A stretch of 64,000 bases of DNA, taken from positions 1,116,001 through 1,180,000 of the forward strand of contig NZ_CP156079.1 of assembly GCF_040892545.1 (NCBI RefSeq). The letters run 5' to 3'. The position numbers and the translations under genes are program-made. This DNA comes from Paracidovorax avenae. GTDB taxonomy: Bacteria > Pseudomonadota > Gammaproteobacteria > Burkholderiales > Burkholderiaceae_C. Every line of letters begins with the position of its first letter. Position 1 is the stretch's first letter. Shown here one piece after another: positions 36,392-45,817 of this stretch. The notes under the pieces are model-generated. The model searched no databases. It was not told the origin of the DNA and saw nothing but the letters and a program-made list of their open reading frames with translations.

Positions 36392-36715
36392 GGCTCGTTG
36401 GGCTTATGGGTGAGAAAACGTCTAAGGGTTTGCCCGCGGTCGGCGGGGCCCGCCGGAGCGCCTTGCCCTGTGGGTCTTGGGTCACTCCCTCCTATGGAAT
36501 ACATCGTGGCCCAAGCCGGACGCTGTGGTTAATCCCATAGAAAAAAACAATTTATTGTATTGTTTCAATAAGTATCAATTCTCGTGCACTCTTTGCTGCT
36601 TTCAGCAGATCCCCCTTCCGGCAGGGGCCCGGGCTTGCGCAATGACCGCATTCCGGAGTTGGCCTCCCGGTATTACGCAGGCCAGAATAGAGTGGATTCA
36701 CTGGGAGCAGATCGC
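36392..36715. promoter_or_regulatory. Divergent control region between pelA and galE
   Basis: This 324-base gap contains no gene. An AT-rich core at about 36535-36590 stands out from the GC-rich surroundings and holds an inverted repeat, AAACAAT (36545-36551) and ATTGTTT (36559-36565) separated by seven bases. It is the natural place for both promoters and for a c-di-GMP- or biofilm-responsive regulator (FleQ in pseudomonads; not shown here). GGGAG nine bases before the galE GTG is a ribosome site. Confidence 0.5.
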
Positions 36716-37732
36716 GTGATACTTGTAACGGGCGGGGCCGGATTCATCGGCTCGCATACCTGCGTGGCACTGGCCGAGGCCGGGCTGCCATTCCTCATCC
36801 TGGACAATTTCTGCAACAGCCGCCGCTCGGTGCTGGAGCGCGTGGGCCGCATCACCGGCCGCGTGCCCGACCTGGTCGAGGGCGACGTGCGGGACGAGGG
36901 CCTGCTCGCGCGGATCTTCGCGGAGCATTCCATCGATGCGGTGATCCATTTCGCCGCGCTCAAATCGGTGGGCGAATCGGTGCGGGAGCCGCTGTCGTAC
37001 TACGACAACAACGTGGCCGGTACTGTGGCGCTGCTGCGCGCGATGCGCAAGGCGGACGTGCGCACCCTGGTGTTCTCCTCGTCCGCCACCGTGTACGGCG
37101 AGCCGGCCTCCCTGCCCATCCGCGAGGATTTCCCCCTCTCCGCCACCAACCCGTACGGCCAGAGCAAGCTCATGATGGAGCAGGTGCTGGCCGACGTGGA
37201 CGCCTCCGAGCCGGGCCGCTGGCGCATCGCCCGGCTGCGCTACTTCAACCCCGTGGGCGCGCACGAGAGCGGCCTCATCGGCGAAGACCCGCAGGACGTT
37301 CCCAACAACCTGCTGCCCTACGTGGCCCAGGTGGCCGTGGGGCTGCGCGAGCGCCTGAGCGTGTACGGCGGCGACTACCCCACCCCCGACGGCACGGGCG
37401 TGCGCGACTACATCCACGTGTGCGACCTGGCCGATGGCCACGTGGCGGCGCTGCGCTACCTGCGCGCGCACCCCGGCCTGCTCACGGTGAACCTGGGCAC
37501 GGGGCGGCCCGTGTCGGTGCTGGAGATGGTGCGCGGCTTCGAGGCCGCGAGCGGCCGGCCGGTGCCCTACCAGGTGGTGGCGCGGCGGCCCGGGGACGTG
37601 GCCGCCTGCTGGGCGGACCCGGGGCTGGCCGAACGGCTGCTGGGCTGGAAGGCCCGCCACGGCCTGGACCGGATGTGCGCCGATGCCTGGCGCTGGCAGG
37701 ACGGCGTGGCCCGCACGCTGCAGGCGGGCTGA
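36716..37732 (+). CDS. galE: UDP-hexose 4-epimerase (GalE/PelX type)
   Basis: The 338-residue extended SDR enzyme has the NAD site 'VTGGAGFIGSHT' and catalytic Ser/Tyr/Lys ('SSSATVYG', 'NPYGQSK'). GTG 36716 is chosen because it begins the Rossmann fold and has GGGAG nine bases upstream; the frame is open to 36584 but that part has no fold. GalE-type enzymes interconvert UDP-Glc/UDP-Gal and often UDP-GlcNAc/UDP-GalNAc. Divergent linkage to pelA suggests it supplies UDP-GalNAc for Pel, as PelX does in other pel clusters. Confidence 0.9.
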   Translation: MILVTGGAGFIGSHTCVALAEAGLPFLILDNFCNSRRSVLERVGRITGRVPDLVEGDVRDEGLLARIFAEHSIDAVIHFAALKSVGESVREPLSYYDNNVAGTVALLRAMRKADVRTLVFSSSATVYGEPASLPIREDFPLSATNPYGQSKLMMEQVLADVDASEPGRWRIARLRYFNPVGAHESGLIGEDPQDVPNNLLPYVAQVAVGLRERLSVYGGDYPTPDGTGVRDYIHVCDLADGHVAALRYLRAHPGLLTVNLGTGRPVSVLEMVRGFEAASGRPVPYQVVARRPGDVAACWADPGLAERLLGWKARHGLDRMCADAWRWQDGVARTLQAG

Positions 37733-37772
37733 AAAAAAGCAAGGGGCCCGGCGCTGTCGCGGGGCCCCTTGC
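37732..37772 (-). terminator. Terminator of the dctA transcript, also behind galE
   Basis: GCAAGGGGCCC (37739-37749) and GGGCCCCTTGC (37762-37772) are perfectly complementary. On the minus strand the stem is followed by seven T residues, making a strong rho-independent terminator 14 bases after the dctA stop. It can also stop galE transcription, since it begins at the galE stop codon. Confidence 0.85.
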
Positions 37773-37785
37773 GGCGGGCGGGCGG

Positions 37786-39105
37786 TCAGGCCGCCGTGGC
37801 GGTGCCCGGAGTGCCTGGGGGGGCCTCGTCGGGCTGGGTGTCCAGCGTGGCGGCGTGCACGGCCGCATCCTCTTCCGACAGCAGGGCGTCTTCCCACTTC
37901 GCCACCACCGCCGCGGCGATGGAGTTGCCCACGGCGTTCGTCGCCGAGCGGCCCATGTCCAGGAACGTGTCCACGCCCAGGATCAGCAGCAGGCCGGCCT
38001 CGGGGATGTGGAACTGGTTCAGCGTGGCGGCGATCACCACCAGCGAGGCGCGCGGCACGCCGGCCATGCCCTTGGAGGTGAGCATCAGGATCAGCAGCAT
38101 GGTGATCTGCGTCTCGATCGGCAGGTGGATGCCATAGGCCTGCGCGATGAACAGCGTGGCGAACGTGCAGTAGATCATCGAGCCGTCGAGGTTGAACGAG
38201 TAGCCCAGCGGCATCACGAAGCTGGACACCCGGCGTTTCACGCCGAAGCGGTCCAGCGCGTCCAGCAGCTTGGGGTAGGCGGCTTCGGAGCTGGCCGTGG
38301 CGAAGGACAGCAGGAAGGCCTCGCGGATGTTGCGCAGCAGCTTGAACACGCGGCCGCGCAGCGCGATGAAGCCCGCGGTGATCAGCAGCGCCCAGAGGAT
38401 CACCAGGCCCATGTAGAACTGGCCCATGAACAGGGCGAACTTGGCCAGAATGCCCAGGCCGTTCACCGCCACCGTGGCGGCCATGGCGGCGAACACCGCC
38501 ACGGGTGCGAACCGCATCACGTAACCGGTGATCTTGAGCATGGCGTGGGACAGTTCCTCCACGCAGCGCACCAGCGTGCGGGCCTTGTCGCCGAGGCTGG
38601 CGAGGGCGACGCCGAAGAACATCGAGAACACCACGATCTGCAGGATCTCGTTGTTGGCCATCGCCTCCGCGAACGACTTGGGCACGAGGTGGTTCACGAA
38701 CTCCTTGAGCGTGAACTTGCCCGTGGCCAGCTGCGTCGCCTGGTGGGTGTCCGGCAGCGGCAGGCCGAGGTTGGCGCCGGGCTGGAGCACGTTGGCCAGG
38801 ATGAGGCCCAGGGCCAGCGAGACCAGCGAGGCGGTCAGGAACCACGCCATGGCCTTGAGGAACACGCGGCCCACGGCGGCGGCGTCACCCATGTGGGCGA
38901 TGCCCACCACCAGGGTGGAGAAGACCAGCGGCGCGATCAGCATCTTGATCAGCCGCAGGAAGATGTCCGAGAGGATCGATACGTAACCCGCGACCGCCGC
39001 CTTGTCCGCGACGTGGGTGTTGATCAGGTATCCCGCGAGGATGCCGATGATCATCGCGATCAGGATGCTGACCGTTGGGGGAAGCTTTCTTTTGTTCTCT
39101 GGCAT
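37786..39105 (-). CDS. dctA: C4-dicarboxylate:cation symporter
   Basis: The 439-residue DAACS-family transporter has about eight membrane helices plus re-entrant loops. Signatures are the serine-rich 'FATASSEAAYPKLL', 'VMPLGYSFNLDGSMIYCTFATLFIAQAYG' and 'AATLNQFHIPEAGLLLILGVD'. DctA takes up succinate, fumarate, malate and often orotate. ATG 39105 starts at 'MPENKRKLPPTVSI'; a longer frame upstream lacks conservation. It is monocistronic with its own strong terminator. Confidence 0.9.
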   Translation of the reverse strand: MPENKRKLPPTVSILIAMIIGILAGYLINTHVADKAAVAGYVSILSDIFLRLIKMLIAPLVFSTLVVGIAHMGDAAAVGRVFLKAMAWFLTASLVSLALGLILANVLQPGANLGLPLPDTHQATQLATGKFTLKEFVNHLVPKSFAEAMANNEILQIVVFSMFFGVALASLGDKARTLVRCVEELSHAMLKITGYVMRFAPVAVFAAMAATVAVNGLGILAKFALFMGQFYMGLVILWALLITAGFIALRGRVFKLLRNIREAFLLSFATASSEAAYPKLLDALDRFGVKRRVSSFVMPLGYSFNLDGSMIYCTFATLFIAQAYGIHLPIETQITMLLILMLTSKGMAGVPRASLVVIAATLNQFHIPEAGLLLILGVDTFLDMGRSATNAVGNSIAAAVVAKWEDALLSEEDAAVHAATLDTQPDEAPPGTPGTATAA

Positions 39106-39257
39106 GGTGCAAGGCAGAAATGAGCAATGGATCCCCCGGCGCTCTCCTTGCGCCGTTGGCGGGGTGGCGCATTGTCGTTCAATACGCGGTGCGTACCCGG
39201 GCCGCAACGCGCCCGCCTTGCGGCCGCTCAAAGGCCGTCACTCCTACAATCCGAAAT

Positions 39258-40121
39258 ATGACAGCCACCGCTCCGGCCGTGCCCGCGGCCTCCCTCCCGC
39301 CGTTTCCGGACCTGCCCGCCATCCGCCTGCACAGCCCCCGGTCGGGCGCCGCCACCGTGGCTTTCCAAGGGGCGCAGCTGCTTTCCTGGACCACCGCGGA
39401 CGGCGTCGAGCGCCTGTTCCTGAGCCCCCGATCGGCCCATGACGGACGCACCGCGATCCGCGGCGGCGTGCCGGTCTGCTGCCCCCAGTTCAACCAGCGC
39501 GGGGCTTTGCCCAAGCATGGCTTCATGCGAAATTTGCCTTGGAAATTGGTATCCGAGTCGTCAAACGGTCACGTGACGGGTGCCGTGATGGCGCTCGAGG
39601 ACGACGAGGCCACCCGGGCGATCTGGCCCCATGCCTTCCAGGCGCTGCTGCACGTCGAATTGTCCGGGGATGCGCTGCGCGTGTCGCTTACGCTGCGCAA
39701 CACCGGCGATGCGCCCTGGTCCTTCACCGGCGCACTGCATACCTACCTGCGGGTGGCGGACATCGCCCGGGCGCAGGTGGACGGGCTGCAGGGCTGCGCC
39801 CGCTGGGACGCCGTCGCCGACCGGCGCGGCGTGCAGGAGGGCGCGGTGCGCTTCGACGGTGAATACGACAGCGTGTTCGAGGCCCCGGGCGCGCCGCTGC
39901 GCGTGGACACGGGGCAGGGCGTGCTGTCCGCCACCCAGGGCGGCTGGGCCGAGAATGTCGTCTGGAACCCCGGCGCGGAGCGCTGCGCGGCGCTGCCGGA
40001 CATGCCCGCAGACGGCTTCCGCCAGATGCTGTGCGTGGAGGCCGCCTGCGTGCACCGGCCCGTCGACGTCGCGCCGGGCGCCGAATGGACCGGCTGGCAG
40101 CGGTTCGAAGTGCTGCGCTGA
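39258..40121 (+). CDS. D-hexose-6-phosphate mutarotase
   Basis: This 287-residue aldose-1-epimerase-like protein of the YeaD type interconverts the anomers of hexose 6-phosphates. Visible features: '[20 protein letters not shown]', '[16 protein letters not shown]', '[10 protein letters not shown]' with the active-site His, '[12 protein letters not shown]' and 'EYDSVF'. A TACAAT box lies 15 bases before the ATG. It stands between the pel/galE/dctA block and hisF. Confidence 0.88.
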   Translation: MTATAPAVPAASLPPFPDLPAIRLHSPRSGAATVAFQGAQLLSWTTADGVERLFLSPRSAHDGRTAIRGGVPVCCPQFNQRGALPKHGFMRNLPWKLVSESSNGHVTGAVMALEDDEATRAIWPHAFQALLHVELSGDALRVSLTLRNTGDAPWSFTGALHTYLRVADIARAQVDGLQGCARWDAVADRRGVQEGAVRFDGEYDSVFEAPGAPLRVDTGQGVLSATQGGWAENVVWNPGAERCAALPDMPADGFRQMLCVEAACVHRPVDVAPGAEWTGWQRFEVLR

Positions 40122-40142
40122 CGGCTCCCCGGGGTTCCGCTG

Positions 40143-40181
40143 CTCTTTCTTCCCTTCTTCCTTCCTTTTCCTTTCTCTCTC
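40143..40181 (+). other. 39-base uninterrupted pyrimidine tract before hisF
   Basis: All 39 bases are C or T, ending 14 bases before the hisF start codon; the ribosome site (CAGGATCC) follows it. A shorter tract (22 bases) stands before hisA and a T-rich one before the MFS gene at 53.1 kb. G-poor, C-containing leaders are typical of Rho loading sites; no direct evidence of function is visible. Confidence 0.6.
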
Positions 40182-40194
40182 GCAGGATCCGCCC

Positions 40195-40995
<801 letters not shown>

Positions 40996-41059
40996 GGGGG
41001 TGCCCCGGAGGGCATTCGGTTCATGTTGCAGTGCAACAAAAATGGCGGAGAATGGGGTG

Positions 41060-41449
41060 ATGAACTGGCTCGATGAAGTGAAATGGGATGCGCAGGGCCT
41101 CGTGCCCGTGATCGCGCAGGAAGCGGCCACGGGCGATGTGCTCATGTTCGCCTGGATGAACCGCGAGGCGCTGGCGAAGACGGCCGAACTGGGCCGCGCG
41201 GTGTATTTCAGCCGCTCGCGCGGCAAGCTGTGGTTCAAGGGCGAGGAATCCGGCCACGTGCAGACCGTGCACGAGATCCGGCTCGATTGCGACAACGACG
41301 TGGTGCTGCTCAAGGTGACCCAGCTGGGCCACGAGCCCGGCATCGCCTGCCACACCGGCCGGCACAGCTGCTTCTTCAGCGTGCTGAAGGACGGCGCCTG
41401 GCAGGCCGTCGATCCGGTCTTGAAAGACCCCGAATCCATCTACAAGTGA
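41060..41449 (+). CDS. hisI: Phosphoribosyl-AMP cyclohydrolase
   Basis: The 129-residue Zn enzyme carries out step three of histidine synthesis. Hallmarks are '[10 protein letters not shown]', '[12 protein letters not shown]', '[16 protein letters not shown]', '[11 protein letters not shown]' with metal-binding acids, and '[10 protein letters not shown]' with the Zn cysteines. ATG 41060 is used, with GGAG nine bases before it; an in-frame ATG at 41042 is less likely. Confidence 0.97.
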   Translation: MNWLDEVKWDAQGLVPVIAQEAATGDVLMFAWMNREALAKTAELGRAVYFSRSRGKLWFKGEESGHVQTVHEIRLDCDNDVVLLKVTQLGHEPGIACHTGRHSCFFSVLKDGAWQAVDPVLKDPESIYK

Positions 41450-41454
41450 CAGCG

Positions 41455-41868
41455 ATGAACCACGATTCCCTTTCGCCCGTGGCTGCCCCGGCCGTGCATT
41501 CCGGCGACGCGCTCGCCCGGCTCGCCGCCGTGATCGAAAGCCGCAAGCCCGCCAACGGCGGCGACGCCGACAAGAGCTACGTGGCGCGCCTGCTGCACAA
41601 GGGCCCGGACGCCTTCCTCAAGAAGATCGGCGAGGAGGCCACCGAGGTGGTCATGGCCGCCAAGGACGTGGACCACGGCGCCGATGCCTCCAAGCTCGTG
41701 TACGAGGTGGCCGACCTCTGGTTCCACTCCATGATCGCCCTGGCGCACTACGGCCTGGCGCCCGCCGACGTGGTGGCCGAACTGGAGCGCCGCGAAGGCA
41801 CCAGCGGCATCGAGGAAAAGGCGCTGCGCAAGTCGCTGCAGCGCGCCGCCGACGAATCCCAACCCTGA
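41455..41868 (+). CDS. hisE: Phosphoribosyl-ATP pyrophosphatase
   Basis: This 137-residue MazG-like all-alpha protein performs step two of the pathway. The core '[31 protein letters not shown]' with the E-E-x-x-E metal site and '[14 protein letters not shown]' are clear. Separate hisI and hisE genes, rather than the enterobacterial fusion, are the rule in beta-proteobacteria. It starts five bases after hisI. Confidence 0.96.
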   Translation: MNHDSLSPVAAPAVHSGDALARLAAVIESRKPANGGDADKSYVARLLHKGPDAFLKKIGEEATEVVMAAKDVDHGADASKLVYEVADLWFHSMIALAHYGLAPADVVAELERREGTSGIEEKALRKSLQRAADESQP

Positions 41869-41879
41869 GGACCGCCGAC

Positions 41880-42269
41880 ATGAACCGCAACGACATCACC
41901 GACATCGACCTCGACGCGCGCGCCGACGGCCTGAAAACCATCGGCTGGGTGAGCTACATCCTGCACCTCATCGTTGCGGTGGGCGCCGTCATCCCGGGTG
42001 CGCAGCCCGGCGCTGCGCTGCTCATCATCGCCCTCGTCATCGACCTGGTGAAGAAAAGCGATGCCGAAGGCACGTGGCAGGCCTCGCACTTCTCCTGGCG
42101 CATCCGCACCGTGATCTGGGCGGGCGTGCTCTACCTCGTCACGGCGCCGCTGTGGCTGCTGTTCGTCTTCCCCGGCTGGATCGCCTGGGGCCTGATCTCC
42201 ATCTGGTTCCTCTACCGCATCGTGCGCGGCATGGTCGCCATGAACAAGGGCCAGGCCATCGATGTCTGA
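41880..42269 (+). CDS. Small membrane protein, DUF4870-like
   Basis: This 129-residue protein has three hydrophobic segments (about residues 23-40, 46-58 and 78-112) and an N-terminal polar stretch. Similar proteins are found after hisE in related genomes. The pattern 'DGLKTIGWVSYILHLIVAVGAVIPGA' resembles DUF4870/YccA-type small membrane proteins. No function is known. It lies 11 bases after hisE and overlaps the patatin gene by eight bases, so it belongs to the same operon. Confidence 0.75.
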   Translation: MNRNDITDIDLDARADGLKTIGWVSYILHLIVAVGAVIPGAQPGAALLIIALVIDLVKKSDAEGTWQASHFSWRIRTVIWAGVLYLVTAPLWLLFVFPGWIAWGLISIWFLYRIVRGMVAMNKGQAIDV

Positions 42270-43299
42270 ACAGGCTGCGCCGGCGCCGGGCTCGGTGCCC
42301 CTGAACCTCGCCCTGCAGGGCGGCGGATCGCATGGCGCGCTCACCTGGGGCGTGCTGGACGCGCTCCTGGAAGACGGCCGCTTCCACTTCGAGGGCATCA
42401 GCGGCACCAGCGCCGGCGCGATGAACGCGGTGACGCTGGCCCACGGCTTCGCCCAGGCCGCCCACCAGAACCCCGGACTGCGCGGCGAGGCGCTGCACGA
42501 GCGCGGCTGCGCCATGGCGCGCGAGGCCCTGACGCGGCTCTGGGAGGGCGTGGGCGCCATGGGCAGCCTGATGTGGGGCGTGCCGCTCGCCTCCACGCCC
42601 CTGATGGGCATGATGTCGCAGTGGCTGTCGCCCTACCAGACCAACCCGCTGGGCATCAACCCGCTGCGCCGGCTCCTGGAGCGCGAGGTCGATTTCGACG
42701 TATTGCGCGACGCGCCCGGGCCGCGCGTCTTCGTCTGCGCCACCAACGTGCGCACCGGCCGCGGCGTGATCTTCTCGGGCCAGCGCCTGAGCGCCGACGC
42801 GGTCATGGCCTCGGCCTGCCTGCCGTTGCTCTTCAAGGCGGTGCAGATCGAGGGCGAGCACTACTGGGACGGCGGCTACTCCGGCAACCCCGCGCTGCAC
42901 CCGCTGATCTACAAGACGCGCTGCGCCGACATCCTGCTGGTGCAGATCAACCCCATCGAGCACACCGAACTGCCCGACAGCGCCGCCGACATCATGGAGC
43001 GCATGAACGAGGTCACCTTCAACGCCAGCCTGCTGGCCGAGATGCGCGCCATCGAGTTCGTGCGGCGCCTGCTGGCCGAGGGCAAGCTGGATGCGCAGCG
43101 CTACAAGAGCGTGCGCATGCACCGCATCGACGGCGGCTCCGTGCTGGCCGAGTTCGGCGCATCGAGCAAGCTGCGGGCCGACCTGCCGTTCGTGCGCCAG
43201 CTCTTCGCGCTCGGCCGCGCGGCCGGCCAGGCCTGGATCGCCCGCCACCACGGGGACGTCGGGGTGCGTCCCACGGTGAACATCGCCGACAATGCCTGA
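42262..43299 (+). CDS. Patatin-like phospholipase
   Basis: The 345-residue protein has the patatin signature: oxyanion loop 'QGGGSHGALTWGVLDALL', nucleophile Ser50 in 'GTSAG' and the dyad Asp203 in 'DGGYSGNP'. It probably hydrolyses acyl chains of phospholipids or related lipids. No signal peptide is visible, so it is cytoplasmic or exported by another route. It overlaps the preceding membrane protein gene by eight bases. Confidence 0.9.
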   Translation: MSEQAAPAPGSVPLNLALQGGGSHGALTWGVLDALLEDGRFHFEGISGTSAGAMNAVTLAHGFAQAAHQNPGLRGEALHERGCAMAREALTRLWEGVGAMGSLMWGVPLASTPLMGMMSQWLSPYQTNPLGINPLRRLLEREVDFDVLRDAPGPRVFVCATNVRTGRGVIFSGQRLSADAVMASACLPLLFKAVQIEGEHYWDGGYSGNPALHPLIYKTRCADILLVQINPIEHTELPDSAADIMERMNEVTFNASLLAEMRAIEFVRRLLAEGKLDAQRYKSVRMHRIDGGSVLAEFGASSKLRADLPFVRQLFALGRAAGQAWIARHHGDVGVRPTVNIADNA

Positions 43300-43331
43300 C
43301 GCGTTTCCCGACCCGATTCCCTTTCCACGCC

Positions 43332-43688
43332 ATGCACGATCCCGACTGCCTTTTCTGCAAGATCATCGCCGGCCAGATTCCCTCGCGGAAGGTCTATGAG
43401 GACGACGAAGTCTTCGCCTTCCACGACATCCACCCCGGCGCGCCCGTCCACTTCCTCATGGTGCCCAAGCAGCACGTGCACTCCATGGCCGGCGTGACCG
43501 ACGCCCATGCCGGCGTGCTCGGCCGCATGATGGTGCTGGCGCCCAAGCTGGCGCTGGAGCAGGGCTGCAATCCCTATCCGGACGGCGGATTCCGCATCGT
43601 GGTAAATACCGGCACCGAAGGCGGCCAGGAAGTGCACCACCTGCACCTGCATGTGATGGGCGGTCCGCGCCCCTGGCTCAAGGGCTGA
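43332..43688 (+). CDS. hinT: HIT-family nucleotide hydrolase (HinT-like)
   Basis: The 118-residue protein has 'CLFCKIIAGQIPSRKVYEDDEVFAFHD' at the start and the catalytic histidine triad in 'HHLHLHVMGG'. HinT hydrolyses purine nucleoside phosphoramidates such as AMP-lysine. It comes between the his genes and tatABC, an order common in beta-proteobacteria. Confidence 0.93.
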   Translation: MHDPDCLFCKIIAGQIPSRKVYEDDEVFAFHDIHPGAPVHFLMVPKQHVHSMAGVTDAHAGVLGRMMVLAPKLALEQGCNPYPDGGFRIVVNTGTEGGQEVHHLHLHVMGGPRPWLKG

Positions 43689-43773
43689 AACCGCCCCCGG
43701 CGGCGGTCAGGGATATGCAACTTCCGTGACGTGCGCCGGGTCTAGAATGGGCCGTATTCGTTAGGAGATTTCC

Positions 43774-44037
43774 ATGGGTTCCTTTTCCATCTGGCACTGG
43801 CTGATCGTGCTGCTCATCGTGGTGATGGTGTTCGGCACGAAGAAGCTCAAGAACATCGGCTCCGACCTCGGCGGTGCCGTGAAGGGCTTCAAGGACGGCA
43901 TGAAGGACGGCAGCACGCCCGACGGCACGCCCGCCTCCACCACCGCCGCCACGCCCCCCGCAGGGCAGGTGACGAACCAGCAGGCCCATGCCGCCGACCC
44001 GGGCACGATCGACGTCGAGGCCAAGCACAAGGGCTGA
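43774..44037 (+). CDS. tatA: Twin-arginine translocase subunit TatA
   Basis: This 87-residue protein has one N-terminal membrane helix ('[25 protein letters not shown]') and the following amphipathic helix with '[20 protein letters not shown]'. TatA oligomers form the transport pore for folded proteins. A TAGAAT box at 43743-43748 could be the -10 of a promoter; TTAGGAGAT is the ribosome site. Confidence 0.95.
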   Translation: MGSFSIWHWLIVLLIVVMVFGTKKLKNIGSDLGGAVKGFKDGMKDGSTPDGTPASTTAATPPAGQVTNQQAHAADPGTIDVEAKHKG

Positions 44038-44097
44038 CCGCTCCTGTCCTGTCTCCTGTCCCCCCTGTTTCCCTGCTGAACCGCCCTCCCGCCTTCC

Positions 44098-44592
44098 ATG
44101 ATCGACATCGGCCTCTCCAAGATGGCGCTGATCGGCGCCGTGGCGCTCATCGTCATCGGCCCCGAGAAGCTGCCCCGCGTCGCGCGCACCGTCGGCACCC
44201 TCCTGGGCAAGGCGCAGCGCTACGTGGCCGACGTGAAGGCCGAGGTCAACCGCTCCATGGAGCTGGACGAGCTGCGCAAGATGAAGGACACGGTGGAGAC
44301 CGCCGCGCGCGACGTCCACCACAGCTTCCAGACCCACGCGAGCGAATTCCAGAAGGACTGGGAATCCGGCACCTCCGACGCGGCCGCAGCCGGCCACGAC
44401 GGTACCCTGGATCCCGCCGCCCTCGAGGGGCCATCGTCCCGCATCGTCCCGACCTACAAGCACCCCGGCAAGAACTGGCGCCTCAAGCGCAGTGCCACCC
44501 CGCAGTGGTACAAGGCGCGCGCCGGCGTGCGCACCAAGGCCCAGTCGGGCGCGGCGCGCGTCGCGCGCTTCCGGCCCCGCAAGTTCCAGTGA
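44098..44592 (+). CDS. tatB: Twin-arginine translocase subunit TatB
   Basis: This 164-residue protein has an N-terminal helix ('[26 protein letters not shown]') with the conserved Glu-Lys-Leu-Pro hinge, an amphipathic helix and a long charged tail. TatB receives Tat substrates together with TatC. The gene lies 60 bases after tatA. Confidence 0.94.
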   Translation: MIDIGLSKMALIGAVALIVIGPEKLPRVARTVGTLLGKAQRYVADVKAEVNRSMELDELRKMKDTVETAARDVHHSFQTHASEFQKDWESGTSDAAAAGHDGTLDPAALEGPSSRIVPTYKHPGKNWRLKRSATPQWYKARAGVRTKAQSGAARVARFRPRKFQ

Positions 44593-44646
44593 TGGCCCGC
44601 TGACGGCCGCGTCCGCGCGGCCCCGCGCGGGCCGCCCACCTCCACC

Positions 44647-45444
44647 ATGTCCGAAAAACCCTCCCTCGAAGACGAGCTGGCCGGTACCGAGCAGCCCTTC
44701 GTCGCGCACCTCATGGAGCTGCGCGACCGCCTCATCAAGGCCGTCGTCGCCGTCGGCATCGTCGGGGTCGTGCTCTTCTTCTATCCCGGGCCGGGCCGGC
44801 TCTACGACCTGCTGGCCGCCCCCCTGGTGGCGCACCTGCCCGCGGGCGCGACGCTGATCGCCACCTCGGTGATCTCGCCCTTCATGGTGCCGATCAAGAT
44901 CCTGCTGATGTCGGCCTTCCTGATCGCCCTGCCCGTGGTGCTCTACCAGGTCTGGGCCTTCGTGGCGCCGGGCCTGTACTCGCACGAAAAGAAGCTCGTG
45001 CTGCCCCTGGTCGTCTCCAGCACCGTGCTGTTCTTCGCCGGCGTGGCGTTCTGCTACTTCTTCGTGTTCGGGCAGGTGTTCAGCTTCATCCAGAGCTTCG
45101 CGCCCAAGAGCATCACCGCCGCGCCGGACATCGAGGCCTACCTGAGCTTCGTGCTCACCATGTTCCTGGCCTTCGGCCTGGCCTTCGAGGTGCCCGTGGT
45201 CGTCGTCGTGCTGGCGCGCATGGGCATCGTGGACGTGGCCAAGCTCAAGAGCTTCCGCGGCTACTTCATCGTCGTCGCCTTCATCATCGCCGCCGTCGTC
45301 ACCCCGCCGGACGTGGTGTCCCAGCTCGCACTGGCCGTGCCCATGTGCCTGCTGTACGAACTGGGCATCTGGGCCGCGCAGATCTTCATCCGGCACACGC
45401 AGGCGCCGGAGGATGCGGCGGAGCAGCGGGAGCCGTCGGCCTGA
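44647..45444 (+). CDS. tatC: Twin-arginine translocase subunit TatC
   Basis: The 265-residue polytopic protein has six membrane helices. It has the signal-peptide docking region 'FVAHLMELRDRLIKAV' with the key Glu, plus 'VLYQVWAFVAPGLYSHEKKL' and 'AFGLAFEVPVVVVVLARMGIV'. It ends the tat operon. Directly after it the base composition falls and the foreign-looking island begins. Confidence 0.96.
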   Translation: MSEKPSLEDELAGTEQPFVAHLMELRDRLIKAVVAVGIVGVVLFFYPGPGRLYDLLAAPLVAHLPAGATLIATSVISPFMVPIKILLMSAFLIALPVVLYQVWAFVAPGLYSHEKKLVLPLVVSSTVLFFAGVAFCYFFVFGQVFSFIQSFAPKSITAAPDIEAYLSFVLTMFLAFGLAFEVPVVVVVLARMGIVDVAKLKSFRGYFIVVAFIIAAVVTPPDVVSQLALAVPMCLLYELGIWAAQIFIRHTQAPEDAAEQREPSA

Positions 45445-45456
45445 GGGCTCACTGGC

Positions 45457-45680
45457 CTACATGCGCACCTGCACTTCGTAGGCCGTGGCGGCGTAACCGC
45501 CGCAGATACACCACCCTTTGCCTGCTGGTGGACCGCTGCCAATTCACGCTGCAGGATGAAGTGGACGAAAGCACCTTCCCTGCGCATGCAAAAGGTCGCT
45601 GCACACCGCATGCCGGTGATCGGCGTAGCATCTCCTGGGTTGAGGCATGTTCCGCAATATGTGTTGCTGGGCACTTAGGA
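45457..45680 (-). pseudogene. Decayed coding remnant next to tatC
   Basis: On the minus strand one frame reads '...HFILQRELAAVHQQAK' and another continues, after an apparent one-base shift, as 'GWCICGGYAATAYEVQVRM' and then a stop. The join looks like a frameshifted gene end. No family is recognised. It fills most of the gap between tatC and the DarT gene and still has GC-rich, host-like composition, so it may be older chromosomal sequence at the island edge. Confidence 0.3.
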
Positions 45681-45723
45681 TTTTCATAATGTGAAAATTC
45701 TGCTAAAAATCTGTAGATTTTAG
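45681..45723. promoter_or_regulatory. Paired inverted repeats upstream of the DarT-like gene
   Basis: TTTTCA-TAATG-TGAAAA (45681-45697) and AAAATCT-GT-AGATTTT (45706-45721) stand side by side in AT-rich DNA, about 95-135 bases before the DarT start. Autoregulated toxin-antitoxin operons commonly have such palindromes; binding has not been shown. Confidence 0.4.
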
Positions 45724-45817
45724 GGAGCTCGCGTACGTTACTGAATCGCAAAGAATTTCGCGTACTGTTTTAGGCTGCCCAACGTCCTGTAGTATGAGCC
45801 TTTATAGGGAGGGTTTC

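Noticed and set aside
33479..36532. 1017-residue plus-strand open frame opposite pelA
   Set aside because: Same reason; pelA has signal peptide, domains and operon context.
36584..36715. Longer start for galE at 36584
   Set aside because: The added 44 residues have no fold similarity; the Rossmann fold and ribosome site support GTG 36716.
45794..45817. Earlier ATG for the DarT gene
   Set aside because: The strong GGGAGG site lies between the two ATGs and fits only the second.
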